Shown: positions 28,278-44,521 of the stretch, in pieces
Position numbering within the stretch: position 1 is the stretch's first letter
How the letters are laid out: the number at the start of each line of letters is the position of its first letter
Assembly (NCBI RefSeq): GCF_018881835.1
Contig: NZ_JACVPO010000002.1
Span: 496,001-560,000 of the forward strand
Source of the DNA: Polynucleobacter hallstattensis
Lineage (GTDB): Bacteria; Pseudomonadota; Gammaproteobacteria; Burkholderiales; Burkholderiaceae
Reading direction: 5' to 3'
Length of the DNA stretch: 64,000 bases
Notes under the pieces: model-generated
Databases searched by the model: none
Told to the model about the DNA's origin: nothing
The model's input: the letters and a program-made list of their open reading frames with translations, nothing else
Program-made: the position numbers and the translations under genes

Positions 28278-30626
28278 TTAAAACGCTGTACCCACTTGAA
28301 ACTGCAATCGCTGGATGTTATCCGTCGGCAATGATTTGATCGGAATACCGTAACTAAACTTGAGTGGTCCCAATGGTGATATCCATGATAAACCCAAGCC
28401 GTAAGAATATCGTAAGACGAGATTGATATTCTCCGCATAGACATTACCGCCATCTACAAAACCAAATACCCGAAGAGTTTTATCAATGCCAGACCCAGGT
28501 ACTGGAACGGTATATTCGACGTTACTTACAATTTTAGACTGGCCACCGGTAGGCTGATTCAGACCGGTATAGGTATTGACGTAGGTAGGCCCCAGCGACC
28601 CAGGGGCGTAGCCTCGCACTGATCCAATGCCACCAACATAGTAGTTTTTAGTGATCGGGAATGGGTACTTACCGTAGGCCTCACCATAACCAACCTCACC
28701 GTTAAAAGATAGGATATTTCCTTTTGAGAAAGAGTGATATTTTTGATACTGACCAAAGATACGATAAAACATCATGTTTCCTACTGGGGTTCCAACTTCA
28801 GCATTCAGTTGCTGAAGTGATCCTGTCGATGGAATAAGTGCGCTATCACGACCATCACGAGACCAGCCAACGGTAACAGGGATATTGTAAGTATTCAGCG
28901 ATGCAGGATAACCTGGGAATGGAGCGCCGTAATCCATCATGTAATTCAAATATGGTTGAGGCGTATTCACGGTGGATTTAATTTGAAAGAGCTCAATACC
29001 GGATCCAAAGAAAACACGATCCACTTCGGTGTAAGGAACACCAAACTTGATATTTGAACCGATCGACTTAATTTGATATTCAGGATCGCCAACATAGTAC
29101 AAAGGCTTGGATGAGCGATAGAACAAATCAGTGTAACGACTGATGCCATCCTCTGTAAAGTATGGGTCGTAGTTTGATAATGCTAAGCTTTGGTTGATTT
29201 TTCCAAGCGAAAAGTTCAAGCCTACTGCGGTACCTGTACCGAAAGCATTTTCTTGGTTGATACCAGCGGAAAGAATTAACTTTTCTGTGGATGAGAAACC
29301 AGCACCAATAGTTACCGCACCGGTTGGCTTTTCAGTTACCTTCACGTTTACATCCACTTGGTCTGAAGATCCAGGAACATCTTGTGTAGAAACATCAGCT
29401 TCAGTGAAATAGCCCAAACGACCTAAACGTTTTTTAGATAAATCAATCTTTTCGCTATCGAACCAAGCGCTCTCAAACTGGCGTATCTCACGTCGAATCA
29501 CCATGTCACGAGTCTTAGCATTGCCCGTAACGTTTACCTGACGTACATAGACACGACGGCCTGGATCCACAACTAGAGTGAGATCAACCTCACTTAATTC
29601 ACGACGAATATCCGGCTGTGGGTTGATAGTTGCAAACGCATAGCCATACGAACCTAAAATTTCTGCAATCGCCTTGGTGCTTTCGGTCAACTTAGCAGAT
29701 GAAAAGGTATCACCTGACTTAAGGGTTACGAGTTGAATGAGTTCAGCATCTTTACCCAACAAGTCTCCAGCTAGGCGCACATTCTTGACCGTGAACTTAT
29801 TACCTTCGCGAATACTCACCGTGAGAAAGATGCCTTTTTTATCCGGGGTAATAGAAACCTGAGTTGATTCAATGACAAACTCGAGGTAACCACGATTAAG
29901 GTAATAAGAGCGGATATTCTCTAAGTCAGCAGTGAGCTTTTGCTTCGAGTACAAATTATCTTTGCTGTACCAAGAAAGCCATCCACCTGTCTTCAATTGC
30001 ATCTCGCTTTTGAGAGTGCTCTCGCTAAAGACCTTATTACCAATTAAATTAATCTCTTGGATCTTGGCTACAGGACCTTCATCGATATTGAAATAAATCG
30101 CCACTTGATTACGCTCTACCGGGGTAACGGTTGCAACGACCTCAGCAGCGTACATACCCTTACCAACATACTGACGCTTGAGCTCTTGCTCAGCTTTATC
30201 AATCAACGCTTTGTCATAGAAGCGGGCTTCTGCTACACCTACTGCCTTGAGTGATTTGCGGACAATTTCTTGATCGAATTCTTTCATCCCAGTAAATTCA
30301 ATTCGGGAGATAGTAGGTCGTTCCTCAACGATCACAATCAATACATTGCCTTGCGCTTGAATCTGAACATCTCGGAAAAAGCCAGTGTTGTACAAAGTCT
30401 TAATAGCCTCAGCACTCTTCTCATCTGTAAAGGTGTCACCCACCTGAACGGGCAAATAGCTAAAAACAGTTCCTGGTTCAACTCGCTGCAAACCCTCGAT
30501 TCGAATATCTTTGATCACAAAAGAGTCGGCAGCTTGTGCATGAATGCAAAAACCGGCCGCAAGAATCAAAGCGGCTTGCGCAGCAAATCGAGTTAGAGAG
30601 CGAAAAGAGGGGATCAGAAAATTCAA
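28278..30626 (-). CDS. bamA: Outer membrane protein assembly factor BamA
   Basis: A 782-residue Omp85 protein that inserts beta-barrels into the outer membrane. After a signal peptide (cleavage near AQAAD, about 33) come five POTRA domains (about 36-440), the first beginning FVIKDIRIEGLQRVEPGTVF. A 16-strand barrel follows, with the loop-6 motif VRGYAPGSLGP and a C-terminal Phe. Its start overlaps the rseP stop by 4 bases. It is cotranscribed with skp, which hands it clients. Confidence 0.96.
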   Translation of the reverse strand: MNFLIPSFRSLTRFAAQAALILAAGFCIHAQAADSFVIKDIRIEGLQRVEPGTVFSYLPVQVGDTFTDEKSAEAIKTLYNTGFFRDVQIQAQGNVLIVIVEERPTISRIEFTGMKEFDQEIVRKSLKAVGVAEARFYDKALIDKAEQELKRQYVGKGMYAAEVVATVTPVERNQVAIYFNIDEGPVAKIQEINLIGNKVFSESTLKSEMQLKTGGWLSWYSKDNLYSKQKLTADLENIRSYYLNRGYLEFVIESTQVSITPDKKGIFLTVSIREGNKFTVKNVRLAGDLLGKDAELIQLVTLKSGDTFSSAKLTESTKAIAEILGSYGYAFATINPQPDIRRELSEVDLTLVVDPGRRVYVRQVNVTGNAKTRDMVIRREIRQFESAWFDSEKIDLSKKRLGRLGYFTEADVSTQDVPGSSDQVDVNVKVTEKPTGAVTIGAGFSSTEKLILSAGINQENAFGTGTAVGLNFSLGKINQSLALSNYDPYFTEDGISRYTDLFYRSSKPLYYVGDPEYQIKSIGSNIKFGVPYTEVDRVFFGSGIELFQIKSTVNTPQPYLNYMMDYGAPFPGYPASLNTYNIPVTVGWSRDGRDSALIPSTGSLQQLNAEVGTPVGNMMFYRIFGQYQKYHSFSKGNILSFNGEVGYGEAYGKYPFPITKNYYVGGIGSVRGYAPGSLGPTYVNTYTGLNQPTGGQSKIVSNVEYTVPVPGSGIDKTLRVFGFVDGGNVYAENINLVLRYSYGLGLSWISPLGPLKFSYGIPIKSLPTDNIQRLQFQVGTAF

Positions 30627-31759
30627 GGTGAAAGGTAGCGTTGCAAATCGTTAAACAAGGCTAGCAAGGAAAGAGATATCAGAAGCAAAAAACCCACTTT
30701 TTGGAGCTTTTCCTGCAGTGATAAAGATATTCGCTTACCAGCAACCAACTCCCATGCATCATACAGGAGCTGACCCCCATCGAGCATTGGTAAAGGCACT
30801 AAATTCAAGAGCCCAATACTGATACTCATCAGGGCTAAAAAGGCTACAAATGGCTGCCAGCCGACCTGGGCAGACTTACCTGCCATATCCGCAATACTTA
30901 AGGGCCCACCGAGCTGCTTTAAAGTCGTTTTACCCGTAAATAAGCCCAGCATTAGCCGGAAAGAGACCTTGGTTATCAGCGAAACCCGCTGGTATGCAAA
31001 ACCTAGGGCATCTATCGGTCCTAACTTGAGCTCTATCCACTCCGAAGGTGGGGCCACTTGAGGAAACAATCCGAGAGCCTGAAATGGATCAGAATCAGGT
31101 GCCATTGGAGGTAAATCGCCCTGCTTAAAGAATTTAACATGACGGGCACCAGCAGCATCCTGGATTTCTAGGGCAAATCCTTGCTCGCCGGTAAGCGCAT
31201 TTAAGAGCAGCCAACGCAATGCATTCCAACTTGGAACCGATTCAAACTCTTCAAGAATGGCGCCACCGTTGTAGTCAGATGAAAGAGATTGCCAGCCAAT
31301 GACCTGATCACCTGCCGCTACCCCCAGTTTTGCGGCAATAGATTGCTCGGGCGGAGCTTGAAGTCGAGCGGGGATCTGAGGCACACCCGAAACATAAATC
31401 ACTGAGAACAAAATGACTGCCAGCAGGAAGTTGGCAAAGGGTCCTGCGGCCACAATCATAGAGCGTTGCCATAGGGGCTTTACATCAAAGGATTGGGGGC
31501 GCTCTTGAGCTGAAATGGTTTGCTCACGATCACGGCCGTCCAACAATTTGACATAACCACCCAAAGGAATGGAAGCCAGAACCCACTCAGTGCCATTACT
31601 AGCATGATAAGTAAATAGCGGCTTACCAAATCCTAGGGCAAAGCGAAGTACCTTAACTCCGCACAAACGAGCTGCTAGGAAATGGCCGTACTCATGAAAA
31701 CTGACCAGCACTCCGAGTGTGACTAAGAATGCAGCAAGAGTGATTAAGGCCTGCATCAA
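30623..31759 (-). CDS. rseP: RIP metalloprotease RseP (site-2 protease)
   Basis: A 378-residue intramembrane zinc protease that cleaves anti-sigma factors and signal-peptide remnants. Zinc ligands are in HEYGH (22-26) and in the C-terminal motif PLPMLDGGQ. Four membrane segments are visible. The part between helices 2 and 3 seems to hold only about one PDZ domain (LGVAAGDQVIGWQSL), and the protein is some 70 residues shorter than the two-PDZ enterobacterial enzyme. The His usually seen after LDGG is Gln. Confidence 0.93.
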   Translation of the reverse strand: MMQALITLAAFLVTLGVLVSFHEYGHFLAARLCGVKVLRFALGFGKPLFTYHASNGTEWVLASIPLGGYVKLLDGRDREQTISAQERPQSFDVKPLWQRSMIVAAGPFANFLLAVILFSVIYVSGVPQIPARLQAPPEQSIAAKLGVAAGDQVIGWQSLSSDYNGGAILEEFESVPSWNALRWLLLNALTGEQGFALEIQDAAGARHVKFFKQGDLPPMAPDSDPFQALGLFPQVAPPSEWIELKLGPIDALGFAYQRVSLITKVSFRLMLGLFTGKTTLKQLGGPLSIADMAGKSAQVGWQPFVAFLALMSISIGLLNLVPLPMLDGGQLLYDAWELVAGKRISLSLQEKLQKVGFLLLISLSLLALFNDLQRYLSP

Positions 31760-31768
31760 AAGACCAAT

Positions 31769-32959
31769 CTATTTCTGAAGGTTGTGAATAAATTGATTGG
31801 CAACTTGACGAGCCTGAGCATCAGACCCAAGAATGGTTTCTAAAGAGTCCGCAGAAGCCGATGGCAAGGCATTTAAACAGTGCTCCACTACCTTCGGAAT
31901 GCTTAAGTAAGGCAATCCATTCTCTAAGAAAGCGGCAACGGCAACTTCATTGGCGGCATTCAACACAGCGGGCGAAGTTCCCCCTGCTTTTGCAGCAGCA
32001 AAGGCCAAACTCAAACAAGGGAATTGGGCAAAATTGGGTTCTGTAAAACTGAGGCCGCTCAACTGCGTCAGATTCAAAGGAGCAACACCAGCATCAATAC
32101 GTTCAGGCCAAGCCAGTCCATAGGCAATCGGTGTGCGCATATCAGGTTGACCCATTTGCGCTAAAACCGAGCCATCGCGATAACGCACCATCGAGTGCAC
32201 TACGCTCTGCGGATGAATCAACACCTTAATTTTTTCTAATGGCAGGCCAAACAACCAAAAAGCCTCAATAACCTCAAGACCTTTATTCATCATCGTCGCA
32301 GAGTCAACCGAAATCTTTCGACCCATCACCCAATTCGGATGGGCACAGGCTTGATCAGGAGTAATGCCCGCTAAATCTGCGAGAGCTCTATCTCTAAATG
32401 GTCCACCAGAGGCAGTTAACCAAAGTTCTTCAACACCTAAATGGACAGATGGGTTTTTTGTAAAGCGATCGGGTAAACATTGAAAAATCGCATTGTGCTC
32501 GCTATCAATCGGCAGCAATTCACTGCCACCTGATTTCATCGCCTGCATAAATAAATTACCCGACATTACTAGCGCTTCTTTGTTAGCCAGCAACACTCGC
32601 TTACCTGCTTTTGCAGCTGCCAAAGTCGGGACTAGACCGGCTGCCCCCACAATCGCTGCCATCACGGTATCGCATCCAGATTCAGTTACTGCACTGACTA
32701 AAGCTTCAGGCCCATAAAGAACTTGAATAGAAATCTTTTTTTCTAGCAAAAGTTGGCTCAGTTGAGCAGCGCCATCAGCATCAGCCACCACTGCAATAGC
32801 AGGCTGGAACTCAATACATTGCTCAGCCAAACGCTCGATTTGTTTTGCGGCAGTCAGGGCCACTACTTTAAAGCGGTCGGGGTGGGCGCGGATCACGTCT
32901 AGGGTATTAACACCAATTGATCCAGTAGACCCTAAGATAGCAAGGTGTTTCAGAGGCAT
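31769..32959 (-). CDS. dxr: 1-deoxy-D-xylulose 5-phosphate reductoisomerase
   Basis: A 396-residue enzyme of the MEP isoprenoid pathway. The NADPH-binding N-terminus has [17 protein letters not shown]; metal and substrate binding residues lie in [15 protein letters not shown] and in [21 protein letters not shown]. The start is ATG at 32959, sharing one base with the cdsA stop (TAATG); a GTG three codons upstream is less likely. It feeds the undecaprenyl route whose synthase uppS is two genes upstream. Confidence 0.95.
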   Translation of the reverse strand: MPLKHLAILGSTGSIGVNTLDVIRAHPDRFKVVALTAAKQIERLAEQCIEFQPAIAVVADADGAAQLSQLLLEKKISIQVLYGPEALVSAVTESGCDTVMAAIVGAAGLVPTLAAAKAGKRVLLANKEALVMSGNLFMQAMKSGGSELLPIDSEHNAIFQCLPDRFTKNPSVHLGVEELWLTASGGPFRDRALADLAGITPDQACAHPNWVMGRKISVDSATMMNKGLEVIEAFWLFGLPLEKIKVLIHPQSVVHSMVRYRDGSVLAQMGQPDMRTPIAYGLAWPERIDAGVAPLNLTQLSGLSFTEPNFAQFPCLSLAFAAAKAGGTSPAVLNAANEVAVAAFLENGLPYLSIPKVVEHCLNALPSASADSLETILGSDAQARQVANQFIHNLQK

Positions 32960-33786
32960 TAAATCCACCCTGCTAGTAATGCAGCAATTGGCATTGTTGG
33001 AATGAGTGCATCAACTCGATCTAGGACGCCACCATGACCTGGCAATAAATGACTACTATCTTTGACGCCAGCCAAACGCTTTAACTGAGATTCAAATAAA
33101 TCCCCAAAGACACTGAACGCTGTTAAGACTGTCACCATAAGGAACATCGGCACCCAACCAAATTGAATGGCCCAAGCGCCAAATAAAGTATCACCTAGCG
33201 GTAAATACGTGACACACAAGAATGCGTAGAGATAACAAAGCAGTAAACCACCTAGCGCGCCCTCAATCGATTTTCCCGGGCTAATGCTCACGGCTAGCTT
33301 ATGTTTACCAAAAGCTTTGCCAACAAAATAAGCGCCAATATCAGCAACCCAAACTAAGGCCATTGTTGTTAATAAAAATACTAACCCTAATTCACGCAAG
33401 AAGACTAATGCAAACCAAGTAGCCGGCAGAATGATCAAGCCCACAATGCTGTAGAAAGGTTTGAATTTTTGAAGAGAGAGATTCATTCCTTTGGCTAAGA
33501 TGAATGGTGCTAAAAAGAACCAAAACAAGACCGCTATCATCAGCAAAGAAAACTGCCAAGTAATTGCTTGCATACCCAGCAACAATAAAATAATGACCAA
33601 ACAAAAAACAGCATAGAGCAAAGCAGCCTTTTTAGCTTCGGGAGCAATCATACGACTCCATTCCCAAGCGGCAGCAACTAAGGCGATCAGGAAAAATATA
33701 CCCAAGTAAAGCGGTGGCAAGAAAAATAAAATAGGTAATAGCACTGCCATCAAGATGGTGGCAGTAATGATTCGAGTGATTAGCAT
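32959..33786 (-). CDS. cdsA: Phosphatidate cytidylyltransferase
   Basis: A 275-residue polytopic inner-membrane enzyme making CDP-diacylglycerol, precursor of all phospholipids. About eight hydrophobic segments are visible, and the C-terminal signature is present: [21 protein letters not shown] followed by VLDRVD. Length and position between uppS and dxr are typical. Confidence 0.95.
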   Translation of the reverse strand: MLITRIITATILMAVLLPILFFLPPLYLGIFFLIALVAAAWEWSRMIAPEAKKAALLYAVFCLVIILLLLGMQAITWQFSLLMIAVLFWFFLAPFILAKGMNLSLQKFKPFYSIVGLIILPATWFALVFLRELGLVFLLTTMALVWVADIGAYFVGKAFGKHKLAVSISPGKSIEGALGGLLLCYLYAFLCVTYLPLGDTLFGAWAIQFGWVPMFLMVTVLTAFSVFGDLFESQLKRLAGVKDSSHLLPGHGGVLDRVDALIPTMPIAALLAGWI

Positions 33787-33802
33787 GGAGAAATAAGGAG
33801 GG

Positions 33803-34576
33803 TTAGACTGCGTCGCTCAATGACTCAGACGCTAACTGAGCACTAGTGCGTCCAAAGCGACGCTCGCGCTGACTGAACCAGTCAAAAGCTTTATGCAATT
33901 GAGCTTCATCGAAATCAGGCCAAAGAGTATCCGTGAAATACAACTCGGTATAAGCCAGTTGCCATAGCAGAAAGTTGCTGACGCGCTGCTCGCCACCAGT
34001 TCGAATAAACAAGTCTGGCTCTGGCGCATAAGCCATAGATAGATAAGGCTGCAGTAATTCTTCAGACACTTGTTCTGGTTTTAAGCCAGGATTGGCAGCC
34101 AAAGATTGGCGCATAGCCTGCAAGATATCCCAGCGCCCACCATAGTTGGCAGCAACAGTAAGCGTAAGCCCTTTGCAGGCAGCTGTTTTTTCTTCGGAGA
34201 ACTGCACCATCTCCTGAATCCCAGAATCAAAGCGGCTTAAATCCCCAATGAGGCGAAGACGGATATCGTTTTCAGCCAAACGAGAGACTTCACCTTTTAA
34301 GGACTTCAAGAATAACTTCATTAAAAAGCTAACTTCTTCTGGAGGGCGACGCCAATTTTCAGAGCTGAAGGCAAACAGAGTGAGATATTCCACGCCTAGT
34401 TGGCGACACTCTTGAACAATCTTACGAACAGCACCTAAACCCTCTGAGTGACCCGCTACCCGCGGCATGAAGCGCTTACTTGCCCAACGTCCGTTACCGT
34501 CCATGATGATGGCAACATGACGAGGAATAGCACTAACCTCTGGGATTACCAAGGTTGAGCTAGTATGCTTTGTCAT
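33803..34576 (-). CDS. uppS: Undecaprenyl pyrophosphate synthase (cis-prenyltransferase)
   Basis: A 257-residue enzyme making the C55 lipid carrier for peptidoglycan. The pyrophosphate-binding motif [10 protein letters not shown] includes Asp26; other marks are [26 protein letters not shown] and [26 protein letters not shown]. Located between frr and cdsA, as in many proteobacteria. Confidence 0.96.
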   Translation of the reverse strand: MTKHTSSTLVIPEVSAIPRHVAIIMDGNGRWASKRFMPRVAGHSEGLGAVRKIVQECRQLGVEYLTLFAFSSENWRRPPEEVSFLMKLFLKSLKGEVSRLAENDIRLRLIGDLSRFDSGIQEMVQFSEEKTAACKGLTLTVAANYGGRWDILQAMRQSLAANPGLKPEQVSEELLQPYLSMAYAPEPDLFIRTGGEQRVSNFLLWQLAYTELYFTDTLWPDFDEAQLHKAFDWFSQRERRFGRTSAQLASESLSDAV

Positions 34577-34605
34577 AAGGCGAATAATAAGAATGAATCT
34601 GACGA

Positions 34606-35166
34606 TTAAACCGTCATGATCTCTTTTTCTTTTTCAGCAACGATCTTGTCGATCTCGATCACTGCGCGATCAGTCATCTTCTGAATATCATCCGTTGCAC
34701 GACGCTCATCATCCTCGGAAATTTCTTTATCTTTGGTGAGGCGCTTTAAATGCTCATTGGCATCACGGCGTAAATTACGTACAGCGATCTTAGTATCTTC
34801 ACCCTCGTTTTTGACAACCTTGGTTAAATCACGACGGCGCTCTTCAGTTAATGCAGGCATAGGCACGCGGATCACAGTGCCTTGGGAGGCTGGGTTGAGA
34901 CCCAAATCCGAATCACGAATCGCCTTTTCAACTACAGCAACCATTGTTTTTTCAAAAGGCTGCACATTAATCGTTCTGGCATCAGCCAAACCTAGGCTAG
35001 CCACTTGGCTTAGTGGCGTCGGATTACCGTAGTAATCCACTTGGATATGTTCCAAAATTCCAGGGTTTGCACGACCGGAGCGAATCTTCGCTAAATTGGT
35101 TTTCAGAGCCTCAAGAGACTTCTGCATCTTTTGATCGGTAGTGGTTTTAATTTCTGTTGCGGACAT
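34606..35166 (-). CDS. frr: Ribosome recycling factor
   Basis: A 186-residue protein that splits post-termination ribosomes with EF-G. Marks are [37 protein letters not shown] and the C-terminal [10 protein letters not shown] segment. ATG at 35166 has an AGGAGG site four bases upstream and is chosen over the TTG codon just before it. It lies 11 bases after pyrH. Confidence 0.96.
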   Translation of the reverse strand: MSATEIKTTTDQKMQKSLEALKTNLAKIRSGRANPGILEHIQVDYYGNPTPLSQVASLGLADARTINVQPFEKTMVAVVEKAIRDSDLGLNPASQGTVIRVPMPALTEERRRDLTKVVKNEGEDTKIAVRNLRRDANEHLKRLTKDKEISEDDERRATDDIQKMTDRAVIEIDKIVAEKEKEIMTV

Positions 35167-35177
35167 CAAGCCTCCTA

Positions 35178-35888
35178 TTAAACGTGAACTAAAGTGCCTT
35201 CAGATTCACCCTGAACTACGCGCATCAATGCGCCTGGTTTGAGAATCGAAAACACTTTGATTGGTAATTTGCGATCACGGCACAATGCAAAAGCAGTTGC
35301 ATCCATTACCTGCAAGTTTTTGATGATTGCCTCGTCAAAAGTCATTGTTTTATACAAAGTAGCTGTTGGGTCTTTCATTGGATCAGCGCTGTAAATACCG
35401 TCTACCTTAGTAGCCTTGAGCACGATTTCAACTCCCATCTCTGCGCCACGTAATGCGGCTGCAGTATCGGTAGTAAAGAATGGATTTCCTGTACCAGCAG
35501 CAAAAATCACTACCTTGCCCTCGCTTAAAGCACGAATCGCTCGGGGACGGATGTAAGGCTCGACCACTTGATCCATTCTCAAAGCAGACTGCACGCGAGC
35601 TTCAACTCCTTTTTGACGCAAAGCATCTTGTAAAGCCAGAGAGTTCATCATAGTAGCGAGCATTCCCATGTAGTCAGCGGTCGCACGATCCATGCCGGCT
35701 GCGCCACCTGCTACACCTCTGAAAATATTTCCACCGCCAATCACGATAGCTAGTTGAACGCCGCTATTGACTACATCGGCTATTTCTTTCACCATGGAAT
35801 CAATCGTAGTTGGATTGATACCAAAAGCATCATCCCCCATAAGGGCTTCACCAGAGAGTTTTAAGAGAACACGTTTGTAGGCTGGCAT
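35178..35888 (-). CDS. pyrH: Uridylate kinase
   Basis: A 236-residue hexameric UMP kinase of the amino-acid-kinase fold. Family marks are [41 protein letters not shown] and [13 protein letters not shown]. It lies downstream of a strong terminator after tsf, so it probably has its own promoter in the 189-base gap or depends on read-through. Confidence 0.96.
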   Translation of the reverse strand: MPAYKRVLLKLSGEALMGDDAFGINPTTIDSMVKEIADVVNSGVQLAIVIGGGNIFRGVAGGAAGMDRATADYMGMLATMMNSLALQDALRQKGVEARVQSALRMDQVVEPYIRPRAIRALSEGKVVIFAAGTGNPFFTTDTAAALRGAEMGVEIVLKATKVDGIYSADPMKDPTATLYKTMTFDEAIIKNLQVMDATAFALCRDRKLPIKVFSILKPGALMRVVQGESEGTLVHV

Positions 35889-35989
35889 TGTTTTATTTTC
35901 CGTAATTTGCTATGCAATTTATCTGCTTAGCTTATTGATCTTTAAGTACTTTTTAATGTCTTGCCCAAATTATAAAGGGCTTGGCACAG

Positions 35990-36031
35990 ATCAAAGAAAA
36001 GGGCATAGAAACCGAGGTTTCTATGCCCTTT
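35990..36031 (-). terminator. Rho-independent terminator after rpsB-tsf
   Basis: A perfect 15-bp stem (35998-36012 with 36017-36031, arms beginning AAAGGGCATAG and GTTTCTATG) has the 4-base loop CGAG. On the minus strand it is followed by a T-rich stretch (TTTTCTTTG). It lies 46 bases after the tsf stop and separates rpsB-tsf from pyrH-frr. Confidence 0.88.
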
Positions 36032-36077
36032 TGGGTATTACAGCCGTACTGGAAGAGCCCAGTAAGCTTGGGGCTAA

Positions 36078-36956
36078 TTAAGCACCTTTAGCAGCGGCAA
36101 CCTGAGCAGCAACTTCAGCTGCAAAGTCGTCTTGACGCTTCTCAATGCCCTCGCCCACAACAAACATGGTGAAACCCTTGATTGTGGTGTTAGCAGCCTT
36201 CAGCATTTGCTCAACCGATTGCTTATCGTTTTTAACGAAAGTTTGGTTCAACAAAGAAACCTCTTTGAGGTACTTCTGAATAGAACCTTCAACCATCTTC
36301 TCTACGATTTCTGGTGGTTTGCCAGATTCAGCAGCCTTTTGAACAGCAACACTACGCTCAACAGCAATTGCTTCAGCAGGAACATCAGCCATCGATAAAG
36401 CTACTGGCTTCATTGCAGCAATATGCATTGCCACGTCTTTAGCTGCAGTCTCATCACCTTCGAACTCAACCATAACGCCAATACGAGTACCGTGGAGGTA
36501 AGAAACCAACTTGTTACTGCCAGCGAAACGCTTAAAACGACGTGGCATGATGTTCTCGCCGATCTTACCGATTAAGGCGCTGCGAACTTCATCCACAGTT
36601 TGGCCATTCATTGGCAATGCTAATAAGGCAGCAACATCCGCTGGATTCTTTTCAGAAATCAGATTTGCGCAGGCTTGTGTAAATGCCAAGAAATCATCAT
36701 TTTTTGAAACGAAGTCAGTTTCGCAGTTCACTTCAAGCAAAGTGCCTGTAGTGCCATTGATTGCTGAAGCAACAATACCTTCGGCCGTAACGCGGGATGC
36801 GGCTTTACCAGCTTTGCTACCGAGCTTTACACGCAGAATTTCTTCTGCACGAGCCATATCGCCATCAGCCTCAGTCAATGCTTTTTTGCACTCCATCATC
36901 GGAGCATCTGTCTTGGCGCGTAACTCGCCAACCATTGCAGCGGTAATAGCAGCCAT
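36078..36956 (-). CDS. tsf: Elongation factor Ts
   Basis: A 292-residue nucleotide exchange factor for EF-Tu. The N-terminal UBA-like part has [22 protein letters not shown]; the core follows with [13 protein letters not shown]. The start shares one base with the rpsB stop (TAATG), tighter than the spaced rpsB-tsf junction of enterobacteria. A strong terminator follows. Confidence 0.97.
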   Translation of the reverse strand: MAAITAAMVGELRAKTDAPMMECKKALTEADGDMARAEEILRVKLGSKAGKAASRVTAEGIVASAINGTTGTLLEVNCETDFVSKNDDFLAFTQACANLISEKNPADVAALLALPMNGQTVDEVRSALIGKIGENIMPRRFKRFAGSNKLVSYLHGTRIGVMVEFEGDETAAKDVAMHIAAMKPVALSMADVPAEAIAVERSVAVQKAAESGKPPEIVEKMVEGSIQKYLKEVSLLNQTFVKNDKQSVEQMLKAANTTIKGFTMFVVGEGIEKRQDDFAAEVAAQVAAAKGA

Positions 36957-37705
36957 TATTCAGCTTTCCCTTCTTCAACAAACTCTTCTTCGCCTTCTTT
37001 AACGGCAGTCAAGATTTCTTGAACAGAGTTTGATTTACCTTCGAGAATTGCATCAGCAATACCACGAGCATAGAGAAGAACAGCTTTGCTGGAGTCATCA
37101 TTACCAGGGATGATGTAATCAACACCTTCTGGTGAGTGGTTGGTATCTACTACAGCGATAACAGGAATGCCAAGCTTATTAGCTTCAGTAATAGCAATCT
37201 TGTGATATCCAACGTCCACTACGAAAATCGCATCAGGAACGCCGTTCAAATCCTGAATACCGCCAAGCGCTTTTTGCAACTTGTCGAGATCGCGATCATT
37301 AGTCAACGCTTCTTTCTTGGAAAGCTTTTCCCAATCGCCAGCTTCTTTAGCAACTGCCATATCCTTCAAACGCTTGAGGGAGCCTTTAACAGTTTTGAAG
37401 TTCGTGAGCGTACCGCCCAACCAGCGACTGTCGATGTAAGGCATGCCAGCACGAGCAGCTTCTTCAGCAATAATCTCGCGTGATTGACGCTTAGTACCAA
37501 CGAATAAGATAGTTCCACGGTTAGCAGCAATTTGTTTTGCAAATTTCAGGGCATCCTGAAACATTGGCAATGTTTTTTCCAAATTGATAATGTGAATTTT
37601 GTTGCGATGACCAAAAATATAAGGGGCCATTCTTGGGGACCAGAAACGGGTTTGGTGACCAAAATGGCAACCGGCTTCCAGCATTTGACGCATAGTTACT
37701 GACAT
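36956..37705 (-). CDS. rpsB: 30S ribosomal protein S2
   Basis: A 249-residue ribosomal protein with the family start [22 protein letters not shown] and [31 protein letters not shown]. The ATG at 37705 has a good AGGAGA site; the longer in-frame extension to 37777 is leader sequence. The acidic tail ([13 protein letters not shown]) is usual for Burkholderiales. Confidence 0.97.
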   Translation of the reverse strand: MSVTMRQMLEAGCHFGHQTRFWSPRMAPYIFGHRNKIHIINLEKTLPMFQDALKFAKQIAANRGTILFVGTKRQSREIIAEEAARAGMPYIDSRWLGGTLTNFKTVKGSLKRLKDMAVAKEAGDWEKLSKKEALTNDRDLDKLQKALGGIQDLNGVPDAIFVVDVGYHKIAITEANKLGIPVIAVVDTNHSPEGVDYIIPGNDDSSKAVLLYARGIADAILEGKSNSVQEILTAVKEGEEEFVEEGKAE

Positions 37706-37813
37706 AACTTCTCCTAAGGGTTGGTTTCTGAGATTGAGTCCTAGCTGCGCTAAAAAGCGCCACCCTGGAAGGCTCAACCCGCTATTTCAGATCAAAATTG
37801 ACCTGAGAACGAA

Positions 37814-37842
37814 ATTATAGCTTAAATATCAATGGTCTAGAC
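37814..37842 (-). promoter_or_regulatory. Likely rpsB promoter
   Basis: On the minus strand a perfect TATAAT -10 box (37814-37819) lies 109 bases before the rpsB start. The -35 region about 16 bases upstream (TCTAGA) is weak. The long leader would leave room for S2 autoregulation, known in other proteobacteria, though no element can be identified. Confidence 0.5.
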
Positions 37843-37883
37843 GCACCACCCCAAGCGCCTCGCCTTGAAACCTGCACAGAAAT

Positions 37884-37918
37884 ACCATTAAATGGTGCAT
37901 CTGCCTATTAATTAGGCA
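37884..37918. repeat. Two adjacent small palindromes upstream of map
   Basis: ACCAT-TAA-ATGGT (37884-37896) and TGCCTA-TTAAT-TAGGCA (37902-37918) lie side by side in the 256-base divergent region between rpsB and map. They are perfect but short. No T-run follows either, so they are not terminators; they may be regulator sites. Confidence 0.3.
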
Positions 37919-37961
37919 TCTATCCACTAGCAAAAAGCTCCAAGTCGTTGATAATCAAGGC

Positions 37962-38798
37962 ATGAATAGTGTATTTACTGCTGAAAAAGACATCCAAGGG
38001 ATGCGCGAAGCTGGCCGCTTAGCCAGTGAAGTTCTTGACCACGTTGCCCCGCACGTGAATGCTGGTGTCAGTACGGCTGAACTCGATCGCATCTGCCACG
38101 AATATATGCGCGATGTCCAAAAGACGATTCCAGCCCCACTAAACTACCAGCCGCCTGGCTACCCACCCTTCCCGGCATCGATCTGTACTTCGGTTAACGA
38201 TGTGATCTGCCATGGAATCCCTGGTGAGAAGATTTTAAAAGCTGGGGATGTTGTCAACCTCGACATCACTGTGATTACGCCTGATGGCTACTACGGCGAT
38301 ACCAGCCGCATGTTTATGGTTGGTGAAGTTTCAGTATTAGCTAAACGCCTCACCCAAATTACTTTTGAATGTATGTGGCTTGGTATTGCGCAAGTGAAGC
38401 CTGGCGCATCGCTCGGTGACATTGGCCATGTTATTCAGACCCATGCTGAAAAAGCCGGTTATTCAGTTGTTCGTGAATACTGCGGTCATGGCATTGGCAA
38501 AGTGTTTCATCAAGATCCACAGATTCTTCACTATGGTCGTCCTGGCACCGGTGAGAAATTAAAAGAAGGGATGACCTTCACTATTGAGCCGATGATCAAT
38601 GCCGGTAAGCGTGATATTCGGACAATGCCTGATCAATGGACCGTGAAGACTAAAGACCGAAGTCTCTCGGCGCAATGGGAACACACGCTACTGGTAACAG
38701 CCACTGGCGTTGAAGTGCTAACTTGGTCAGAGGGTAGTAATCCAATTCCTGATTGCGTTAAAGGCCTTTCATTTAGACCCAATCTAGCCAACGCTTGA
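37962..38798 (+). CDS. map: Methionine aminopeptidase type I
   Basis: A 278-residue dinuclear metalloprotease removing initiator methionine. Metal-ligand regions are visible in [48 protein letters not shown] and [10 protein letters not shown]. It lies divergent from rpsB, a widely conserved arrangement, and 22 bases before glnD. Confidence 0.96.
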   Translation: MNSVFTAEKDIQGMREAGRLASEVLDHVAPHVNAGVSTAELDRICHEYMRDVQKTIPAPLNYQPPGYPPFPASICTSVNDVICHGIPGEKILKAGDVVNLDITVITPDGYYGDTSRMFMVGEVSVLAKRLTQITFECMWLGIAQVKPGASLGDIGHVIQTHAEKAGYSVVREYCGHGIGKVFHQDPQILHYGRPGTGEKLKEGMTFTIEPMINAGKRDIRTMPDQWTVKTKDRSLSAQWEHTLLVTATGVEVLTWSEGSNPIPDCVKGLSFRPNLANA

Positions 38799-38820
38799 TT
38801 GCCAAATTAACTCAATCGTA

Positions 38821-44521
<5,701 letters not shown>

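Noticed and set aside
36511..37002. 163-residue plus-strand frame
   Set aside because: It lies antisense to tsf and the end of rpsB; the real genes are unmistakable.
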